Origin: Sneathiella sp.
GTDB taxonomy: Bacteria; Pseudomonadota; Alphaproteobacteria; Sneathiellales; Sneathiellaceae
NCBI GenBank assembly: GCA_016765515.1
Contig: JAESPT010000206.1
Coordinates: 1-5,040, forward strand
DNA: 5,040 nucleotides
Direction: 5' to 3'
Part shown: positions 1 through 5,040 of the stretch, in pieces
How the letters are laid out: the number at the start of each line of letters is the position of its first letter
Numbering within the stretch: the stretch's first letter is position 1
Notes under the pieces: generated by a model
The model's input: only the letters and a program-made list of their open reading frames with translations
Told to the model about the DNA's origin: nothing
Database searches by the model: none
Position numbers and translations under genes: made by a program

Positions 1-506
1 AATTCGACGGTATAGGATCCTAGATGGTCTTCAAGGCGGACAGGAAAAACAGGGACTCCGGATATGGCAGCAATACGCATTACGCCATCCTGAACGCGCA
101 TTCTTGGACCGCGGGGGCCATCAGGCGTAATGACCACAATTTCATTGCGCTTCACTGCCCGCAGCATCTCTTTAATGGCAGGCACGGCACCTTTAGAGCT
201 TGAACCACGAACACTGTTTTGTCCCCAATGCCTAATAATCCTAGCAAGAAGTTCACCATCCCCATGATGAGAGATAAGCGCATTCACTTTCGTTTTTTTC
301 TGAACAGAAATAGGCATCATCATCAATCGCCCATGCCAAAATGCCAGGATAAAGGGCTTACCTTCTTGCATATAGTGATGAGAAAGATCCCCATTCAAGA
401 CCTGCCAACGGCTTGTCCGATAAACCAACCAGATATAACCAGCCGCAATCCAGCTGATTACCGCTTTTACGCCATCACTTTTCAAGAATTTTTTAAATAT
501 TTTCAA
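1..506 (-). CDS. DUF374/LPLAT-family lysophospholipid acyltransferase, 3' end cut by window edge
   Basis: Translating the minus strand gives 168 residues with no stop, running off the left edge; full-length relatives are usually a little over 200 residues. Acyltransferases of this type transfer fatty acyl chains to lipid acceptors at the inner membrane; the exact acceptor of DUF374 members is not established. Blocks resembling those of the PlsC superfamily appear in order: a hydrophobic N-terminal stretch (about 13-29), FWHGRL (56-61), ISHHGDGEL (78-86), HWGQNSVRGSSSKGA (93-107), TPDGPRGPRM (127-136) and GVPVFPVRL (150-158). FWHGRL lacks the Asp of the classical HX4D motif, as I recall being usual for DUF374. 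The start is uncertain. No in-frame ATG lies near the N-terminus, so I chose TTG at 506-504, which gives a family-like beginning (KIFKKFLKSDG). TTG at 602-600, preceded by a GAGG, is possible but adds an atypical Cys- and Trp-rich leader. The family call is firm; the start is weak. Confidence 0.85.
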   Translation of the reverse strand, partial: MKIFKKFLKSDGVKAVISWIAAGYIWLVYRTSRWQVLNGDLSHHYMQEGKPFILAFWHGRLMMMPISVQKKTKVNALISHHGDGELLARIIRHWGQNSVRGSSSKGAVPAIKEMLRAVKRNEIVVITPDGPRGPRMRVQDGVMRIAAISGVPVFPVRLEDHLGSYTVE

Positions 507-575
507 TTCTTTTTTCTCTGTTCTGATCTCTGCTGAAGAGCTTATATCCTGACGGCAACGACATTTCCAGAACCA

Positions 576-604
576 TTGACAAAGATTATTCTGCTGGATC
601 AAAA
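576..604 (+). promoter_or_regulatory. Possible sigma-70-type promoter for the oxidoreductase gene
   Basis: A perfect TTGACA hexamer lies at 576-581. Seventeen bases further on, at 599-604, is TCAAAA, which matches the TATAAT consensus at only three of six positions. It lies in the gap between two divergent genes and points towards the oxidoreductase start, which would give a leader of roughly 100 bases. The -35 match is good but the -10 is poor, so this is a candidate only. A separate TATAAT-like hexamer, TGTAAT at 682-687, has no convincing -35 partner at normal spacing. Confidence 0.25.
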
Positions 605-711
605 ATACGCCGCCTCACTCTCATATTGCAGCTAAAGATACAAAGCACTAACGTAGCAAAATCTTTCAAAAATATTCGCTCTGTAATTTAACCCTTTTAC
701 TGGCTAAAATC

Positions 712-2778
712 ATGACATCAAATATTCCTGTTGAAATTCGAGCATCCGCCTGTCCGCATGATTGTCCGTCCACCTGTGCACTTGAAATAGAAAAACTCGG
801 TGACCAGAAAATCGGCCGAATTCGGGGAGCCGTTGAGAATAGTTACACTGCTGGGGTTATTTGCGCAAAAGTAGCTCGCTATGCAGAAAGAACACACCAT
901 CCAGATAGAATTATGCATCCCTTAAAACGGGTGGGAGCTAAAGGGTCTGGCGAGTGGAAGCAAATAAGTTGGGACGATGCCCTTGATGAGGTCGCCGCGG
1001 AATTCTTGAAACGGGAAGCACAATTTGGACCAGAAACCATCTGGCCGTATTATTATGCAGGAACTATGGGCCTTGTTCAGCGTGATGGAATAGAGCGATT
1101 GCGCCATGTCAAAAAATATTCTGGTCAGTTTTCGACAATTTGCATCAATTTGGCGCGGAGCGGCTGGAAAGCTGGAACCGGAGCTTATCGAGGCACAGAT
1201 CCTCGGGAAATGGCTAAATCGGACTTGGTCGTTATTTGGGGAACAAACGCCGTTCATACCCAAATCAATGTTATGACTCATGCAACACGCGCTCGAAAAG
1301 AGCGGGGTGCGAAAATTGTGGTGATTGATCCATATCGCAATGCCACCGCGCTTGCAGCCGATACGCATCTGATGGTGCGCCCCGGGACAGACGGTGCTTT
1401 GGCCTGTGCTGTTATGCATGTTCTGTTTAAGGACGGTTTGGCAGATCGAACCTATCTTGAGAAATACACCAAGAACCATGCAGAACTTGAGTCCCACCTT
1501 GCCACCCGGACACCGGAATGGGCTGCTGAGATCACCGGATTAAGCGTTGAGGAAATTGTTGAATTTGCCCGTATGATCGGTCAGACAAAGAAAACTTTCT
1601 TGCGTTTAGGTTATGGATTTACCAGAAGCCGCAATGGGTCAGTCAATATGCATGCTGCCCTGTCAATCGCAGCAGTAAGCGGGGCATGGCAATATGAAGG
1701 TGGTGGTGCGTTTCATACAAACGGGCAAATATTTCACTGGGACAAAACACTCATTGAAGGTTTAGACGTTCTCGATCCAACCGTAAGAATGCTGGATCAA
1801 TCCCGCATCGGTCCAGTCCTTACTGGAAACAAACAGGATTTGGGTGACGGTCCGCCCGTTACAGCTTTATTGATCCAAAATACCAATCCCATGGATGTTG
1901 CGCCGGACCTTGCAAAGGTTCATGAAGGATTTGCCCGCGAAGATCTGTTCGTCTGCGTACATGAGCAATTCATGACCGAAACTGCTAAAATGGCAGATAT
2001 CATTTTACCAGCAACTACCTTTGTTGAACATGATGATATCTACCAGGGCGGCGGACAAAGTCACATCATGATGGGAAGAAAAATTATTGATCCACTAGGG
2101 GAATGCTGGTCCAATCATGACGTCATCTGTGCCCTGGCGAAGCGATTGGATGCCAAACATCCGGGATTTGAACTCAATGCTCTGGAATTGATCGATAAAA
2201 CCTTACAAGCCTCAGGGTGGCCCGATGTAGAGACGTTGACAGACCAAAAGTGGATTGATGCTCAGGTGTCTTTTGATGAAGCACATTATCTGAATGGATT
2301 TGGTCATGCAGACGGAAAATATCATTTCTCGCCGGATTGGTCGGAAATAGGAGACGATTTTTCGGGAATGCCGGATTTACCCGATCACTGGGATATTAAT
2401 GACAACGCAAATGAAACCCATCCCTATCGTCTGGTGACAGCGCCCGCTCGCAATTTCCTCAATACGTCGTTTACGGCAACCCCCTCTTCACTAAAGAGAG
2501 AAAAACGCCCGACAATTATGATCCACAGCGATGACGCAAAAATCATCGAAGTAGAGAACGGCAGCTTGGTCAGAGTTGGGAACAAACAGGGCTCTCTGCT
2601 AATTCATGTCGATATTTTTGATGGCCTGCTTCCCGGCATAGTCATTGTTGAGGGAATTTGGCCAAACAATAAATTTGTCGAAAAAGTGGGGATTAATCTG
2701 CTGGTTGGAGCTGATGCCGCCAAACCAAATGGCGGTGCCGCTTTTCATGATACGGCTGTTTGGATCAAACCAGAATAG
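712..2778 (+). CDS. Cytoplasmic molybdopterin oxidoreductase with N-terminal 4Fe-4S site
   Basis: This complete 688-residue protein belongs to the DMSO-reductase superfamily of bis-MGD molybdenum (or tungsten) enzymes, which catalyse two-electron redox reactions. The N-terminus carries Cys14-x3-Cys18-x3-Cys22-x28-Cys51, the 4Fe-4S motif, within CPHDCPSTC and GVICAK. The catalytic domain follows, with VVIWGTN and IVVIDPYRNAT for cofactor binding, QNTNPMDVAPD (389-399) and MTETAKMADIILPATTFVEHDD (421-442, typical of the family). A molydopterin dinucleotide-binding beta-barrel domain occupies about 570-685, starting HPYRLVTAPARNF. There is no twin-arginine or Sec signal, so it should act in the cytoplasm. 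The Mo ligand is uncertain: Cys144 (in TICIN) and Ser150 (in ARSGW) both lie where the family places it. The ATG at 712 is the only standard start codon between the upstream in-frame stop (649-651) and the Cys motif, but no Shine-Dalgarno sequence precedes it. No partner subunit is encoded beside it. The family is certain; the substrate is unknown. Confidence 0.95.
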   Translation: MTSNIPVEIRASACPHDCPSTCALEIEKLGDQKIGRIRGAVENSYTAGVICAKVARYAERTHHPDRIMHPLKRVGAKGSGEWKQISWDDALDEVAAEFLKREAQFGPETIWPYYYAGTMGLVQRDGIERLRHVKKYSGQFSTICINLARSGWKAGTGAYRGTDPREMAKSDLVVIWGTNAVHTQINVMTHATRARKERGAKIVVIDPYRNATALAADTHLMVRPGTDGALACAVMHVLFKDGLADRTYLEKYTKNHAELESHLATRTPEWAAEITGLSVEEIVEFARMIGQTKKTFLRLGYGFTRSRNGSVNMHAALSIAAVSGAWQYEGGGAFHTNGQIFHWDKTLIEGLDVLDPTVRMLDQSRIGPVLTGNKQDLGDGPPVTALLIQNTNPMDVAPDLAKVHEGFAREDLFVCVHEQFMTETAKMADIILPATTFVEHDDIYQGGGQSHIMMGRKIIDPLGECWSNHDVICALAKRLDAKHPGFELNALELIDKTLQASGWPDVETLTDQKWIDAQVSFDEAHYLNGFGHADGKYHFSPDWSEIGDDFSGMPDLPDHWDINDNANETHPYRLVTAPARNFLNTSFTATPSSLKREKRPTIMIHSDDAKIIEVENGSLVRVGNKQGSLLIHVDIFDGLLPGIVIVEGIWPNNKFVEKVGINLLVGADAAKPNGGAAFHDTAVWIKPE

Positions 2779-2841
2779 TAATATACTGTCAAATACACCT
2801 AAACGTGTGAGAAAGAGTGTAATTATCAACTAATTTGGCGC

Positions 2842-2861
2842 AGTATAAAGTTTGTAATACT
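2842..2861. promoter_or_regulatory. Possible operator dyad upstream of the ABC operon
   Basis: Arms AGTAT (2842-2846) and ATACT (2857-2861) form a perfect 5-bp inverted repeat separated by 10 bases. It sits about 50 bases before the start of the binding-protein gene, among weak promoter-like boxes: TTATCA at 2823-2828 with TATAAA at 2844-2849 (spacer of only 15), and TTGGCG at 2835-2840. A related dyad, AGTA-ATA-TACT, lies at 2777-2787 over the stop of the oxidoreductase gene. In AT-rich DNA such short dyads arise easily by chance, so regulator binding is speculative. Confidence 0.15.
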
Positions 2862-2909
2862 AAATAATTGATGGCATATGTTCAACATTGACAGGCAGGA
2901 AACATATCG

Positions 2910-3893
2910 ATGAAGAAAGCACTTGGATTCTTAAAATCAGCTGCGGTTTGCGCGTTGGTTGCAGCTCCCCTTTATTCCGCATCGGGCGTTTATGCGGCGG
3001 ATAAATCTATTGCCGTAACAGCAATTGTAGAACATCCAGCGCTTGACGCTGTTCATAAGGGGCTGATTGATGAACTGGCCAAGTTAGGGTACAAAAAAGG
3101 TAAGAACCTGACCGTTCAATATCAGACAGCGCAAGGTGACATTCCGACAACCGTTCAGATTGCCAATAAATTCATTGGATCGCAGCCAGATGTTATTGTC
3201 GGAATTTCGACGCCATCTGCTCAGGCTATCATTGCAAAGGCGCCTAAAGATCAAGCGGTTGTCTTTACAGCTGTTACCGACCCTGTTGGCGCAAAACTTG
3301 TCAGCAACCTGAAAAAACCTGGCGGAAACGTCACGGGCACATCTGATATGTCCCCCATTGCAAAACAATTGGAACTTATTAAGCAGATCATGCCCAGCGC
3401 TAAAGTAATTGGTGTTCTCTTCAATCCAGGAGAAGCCAATTCCATTACACTTATCGAAATGCTTGAAAAAGAAGCTCCGGCCCTTGGTTTGAGCATTGTA
3501 AAAGCTGGCGCAAATAATAGCGGTGCCGTCCTGTCATCTGCTAGAAGCCTGGTCGGCAAGGCAGATGCTATTTACGTCCCCACTGATAACACCATCGTTT
3601 CGGCTTTTGAAGCCGTTGTAAAAGTCGGCATTGATGGGAAAATACCTGTATTTTCAGGCGATACTGACAGTGTGAAACGCGGCGCAGTAGCCGCCCTTGG
3701 CTTCAACTATTATGATGTAGGGCGTCAAACTGGCCAATTGGTCGCAAAAATATTCGAAGGCGCAAATCCCGGTGATTTATCCGTCGAATTTCCAAACATT
3801 CTGGAACTGTTTGTTAATCCGGGATCTGCAGAAAAAATGGGCCTAACGATCCCGGCATCTGTCATTTCTTCGGCAAAAGAAGTCGTTAAATAA
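2910..3893 (+). CDS. ABC transporter periplasmic substrate-binding protein (ABC_sub_bind/TrpX-like)
   Basis: This complete 327-residue secreted protein is the ligand-capturing component of an ABC importer. A signal peptide is clear: a KK-containing N-terminus, a hydrophobic core (about 10-24) and a V-Y-A site giving likely cleavage after Ala29. The only early Cys (Cys14) is not in a lipobox, so it should be a free periplasmic protein. The mature part has the two-lobed fold of the PF04392 (ABC_sub_bind, TrpX) family. Recognisable stretches are VTAIVEHPALDAV (36-48), TDPVGAKLV (123-131), KPGGNVTGTSD, PTDNTIVS (224-231), SGDTD (249-253) and ALGFNYYDVGRQTG. The start is an ATG with AGGA at 2897-2900, nine bases upstream. 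The permease gene follows after 22 bp, so the two are co-transcribed. Characterised relatives in Gram-positive bacteria bind tryptophan, but members of this family may bind other ligands and I cannot identify the one used here. Confidence 0.95.
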   Translation: MKKALGFLKSAAVCALVAAPLYSASGVYAADKSIAVTAIVEHPALDAVHKGLIDELAKLGYKKGKNLTVQYQTAQGDIPTTVQIANKFIGSQPDVIVGISTPSAQAIIAKAPKDQAVVFTAVTDPVGAKLVSNLKKPGGNVTGTSDMSPIAKQLELIKQIMPSAKVIGVLFNPGEANSITLIEMLEKEAPALGLSIVKAGANNSGAVLSSARSLVGKADAIYVPTDNTIVSAFEAVVKVGIDGKIPVFSGDTDSVKRGAVAALGFNYYDVGRQTGQLVAKIFEGANPGDLSVEFPNILELFVNPGSAEKMGLTIPASVISSAKEVVK

Positions 3894-3904
3894 CGGAGTA
3901 AATT

Positions 3905-3910
3905 AAGGAA
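3905..3910 (+). promoter_or_regulatory. Ribosome binding site that decides the TTG start of the permease
   Basis: AAGGAA lies five bases upstream of TTG at 3916, between the binding-protein stop and the permease. No in-frame ATG or GTG occurs before the first membrane segment, so this site and the TTG codon together fix the permease start. Confidence 0.7.
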
Positions 3911-3915
3911 ACATT

Positions 3916-4824
3916 TTGAGCCTTATTGCATTTCTTGGGGCGATTGAACTTGGATTTATCTATGGATTGGTCGCCCTCGGCATCTTTATTTCTTTTCGTA
4001 TTCTGGACTTTCCAGATTTGACCGTGGACGGCTCCTTTCCTTTGGGTGCCGCCGTATCTGCCTCACTCATTGTTGCCGATTTTAATCCGTTTTTAGCGAC
4101 GTTCATTGCGATCATGGCCGGATGCCTTGCGGGGTTTGTAACGGCTTGGCTAAATGTGAAATTGAAAATTCTGCATTTGCTGGCCAGTATCCTAACCATG
4201 ATTGCCCTTTATTCAATCAATCTCAGGATCATGGGCAGACCAAACATCGCGCTGATCACTGAAGAAACCATTCTTACCCCATTTTCAGACCTCGCAAATA
4301 CCTTTGGCATTAGTAGTTACATGATCATGCCTCTGGTTTTTCTATTCATGGCCATCCTTATAAAGTATGCGCTCGATTGGTTTTTGGGATCTGAGATCGG
4401 CCTTGCCATGCGCGCAACAGGCGCAAATGCTAAAATGGCGCGGGCAAATGGTATTTATGACGGTAGAATGATTCTTCTTGGCATGGCAATGGCCAACGGT
4501 CTTGTTGCCTTCGCCGGATCGGTCTTTGCTCAAAGCCAGGGATCAGCAGATGTGACTATGGGGGTTGGCGTTATTGTCATTGGCCTTGCCTCCGTTATTG
4601 GCGGGGAAGCAATATTGTCTCCGCGGACCATAACCAAGGCGACCATCGCCTGCATACTAGGGTCTATTGTCTATTGGCTCGCCGTCAGCTTGGCCCTCAA
4701 TGCTGATTTCATTGGCCTTGAAGCACAGGATTTAAAACTGGTAACAGCAATTCTTGTTGCCCTTGCTCTGGTTCTTCCGGGAAGCAGGTTTACGAAGTTC
4801 CTGCGCAGAGGTAGTAAATCATGA
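3916..4824 (+). CDS. ABC transporter permease (TrpY-like, BPD_transp_2 family)
   Basis: This complete 302-residue integral membrane protein forms the transmembrane channel of the importer. Hydrophobic segments lie near residues 3-27, 38-53, 57-77, 83-103, 136-155, 190-208, 215-235, 243-264 and 274-290, eight or nine in all. RILDFPDLTVDGSFPLGAA (about 28-46) is a stretch I recall from permeases that partner ABC_sub_bind proteins. A cytoplasmic loop, MRATGANAKMARANGI (165-180), resembles the ATPase-contacting loop of branched-chain-amino-acid-type permeases (PF02653). The gene begins with TTG, supported by AAGGAA upstream and by the hydrophobic N-terminus that follows at once. It starts 22 bp after the binding-protein stop, and its TGA overlaps the ATG of the ATPase gene, which suggests translational coupling. 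Only one permease gene lies between the other two components, so it probably works as a homodimer. The substrate is not evident. Confidence 0.94.
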   Translation: MSLIAFLGAIELGFIYGLVALGIFISFRILDFPDLTVDGSFPLGAAVSASLIVADFNPFLATFIAIMAGCLAGFVTAWLNVKLKILHLLASILTMIALYSINLRIMGRPNIALITEETILTPFSDLANTFGISSYMIMPLVFLFMAILIKYALDWFLGSEIGLAMRATGANAKMARANGIYDGRMILLGMAMANGLVAFAGSVFAQSQGSADVTMGVGVIVIGLASVIGGEAILSPRTITKATIACILGSIVYWLAVSLALNADFIGLEAQDLKLVTAILVALALVLPGSRFTKFLRRGSKS

Positions 4825-5040
4825 TCCATTGCAAAAACCTTCAGGTTACCTTTAACAAAGGTACTGTCATGGAAACCAAGGCGTTAAACGGCCTGGATTT
4901 TATCGTCCCCAAAGGCCAATTTGTCAGTGTGATCGGTTCCAATGGATCCGGTAAATCCACTATGCAAAATGTTATCGCGGGTGAAATTCCCCTTGATGAG
5001 GGCAGTGTTGTTGTAAATGACATGGATGTCAGCAATTGGC
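4821..5040 (+). CDS. ABC transporter ATP-binding protein, N-terminal part only (right edge)
   Basis: The first 73 residues of the ATPase that powers the importer are present; the rest lies beyond the window. It begins MIHCKNLQVTFNKGT, the usual first strand of an ABC domain. The Walker A motif GSNGSGKST is at residues 39-47, followed by IAGEIPLDEGSVVVNDMDV, the typical stretch after Walker A. The Q-loop, signature motif and Walker B are not reached. The ATG overlaps the permease stop in an ATGA arrangement, and AGAGG at 4807-4811 gives a ribosome binding site inside the permease gene. By position it is the TrpZ-like subunit of the same transporter, acting on the cytoplasmic face of the membrane. 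Full-length members are usually about 250-265 residues. Confidence 0.95.
   Translation, partial: MIHCKNLQVTFNKGTVMETKALNGLDFIVPKGQFVSVIGSNGSGKSTMQNVIAGEIPLDEGSVVVNDMDVSNW

Noticed and set aside
219..536. Open frame of 105 codons on the plus strand with a His-rich start
   Set aside because: It lies antisense to the acyltransferase gene, whose minus-strand translation shows clear family motifs over the same bases. Its own product has low-complexity composition and no recognisable domain.
586..624. Short minus-strand frame (ATG, 12 codons, stop) upstream of the acyltransferase, a possible leader peptide
   Set aside because: It is very short, lacks a distinctive residue run or an attenuator structure, and is easily explained by chance.
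922..1497. Open frame of 191 codons on the minus strand
   Set aside because: It is fully antisense to the conserved catalytic domain of the oxidoreductase, and its product resembles no known family.
2888..2893. Perfect TTGACA hexamer just before the binding-protein gene
   Set aside because: It lies only 16 bases before the ATG, so a matching -10 box would fall inside the coding sequence. It is not a useful promoter for that gene.
2779..2909. Terminator between the oxidoreductase and the ABC operon
   Set aside because: I looked for a GC-rich stem followed by T residues and found only a 4-bp ACAC/GTGT pairing without a T-run, so no terminator is called and read-through cannot be excluded.
3884..3895. 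Small dyad CGTTA-AA-TAACG at the stop of the binding-protein gene, a possible attenuating hairpin
   Set aside because: The stem is only 4-5 bp, the loop is tight and no T-run follows. It is too weak to act as a terminator or a reliable mRNA-stabilising hairpin.

Overview
The window looks like an ordinary chromosomal segment of an alphaproteobacterium with moderate GC content (judged by eye, not computed). The lineage is inferred from the gene families: a DUF374-type acyltransferase, a single-subunit cytoplasmic molybdopterin oxidoreductase, and a TrpXYZ-like ABC uptake operon. No genus can be named from the sequence alone.

Layout. Positions 1-506 hold the 5' portion of a gene on the minus strand for a DUF374/LPLAT-type lysophospholipid acyltransferase, cut by the left edge. 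Positions 507-711 are a divergent intergenic region with one consensus-like -35 hexamer on the plus strand. Positions 712-2778 encode a complete 688-residue molybdopterin oxidoreductase with an N-terminal 4Fe-4S Cys motif and no export signal. Positions 2779-2909 are a 131-bp AT-rich gap with a small dyad and weak promoter-like boxes, but no recognisable terminator. From 2910 to the right edge runs a tight ABC-transporter operon: a periplasmic substrate-binding protein (ABC_sub_bind family), a membrane permease that starts with TTG 22 bp later, and an ATPase that overlaps the permease stop by 4 bp (ATGA) and is cut by the right edge.

How the parts work together. The three ABC genes form one importer: the binding protein captures a small ligand in the periplasm, the permease forms the channel, and the ATPase drives it. 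The family includes the tryptophan transporter TrpXYZ, but the ligand here cannot be read from the sequence. The oxidoreductase lies upstream on the same strand. It could share a transcript or a pathway with the importer, but the 131-bp gap makes this only a possibility. The acyltransferase is transcribed away from both and probably belongs to an envelope-lipid or lipid A neighbourhood to the left.

I found no RNA genes, CRISPR arrays, insertion sequences, phage genes or long repeats, and no convincing sign of an undescribed system. The most useful open points are the unidentified ligand of the importer, the unknown substrate and molybdenum ligand of the oxidoreductase, and its lack of a visible Shine-Dalgarno site.
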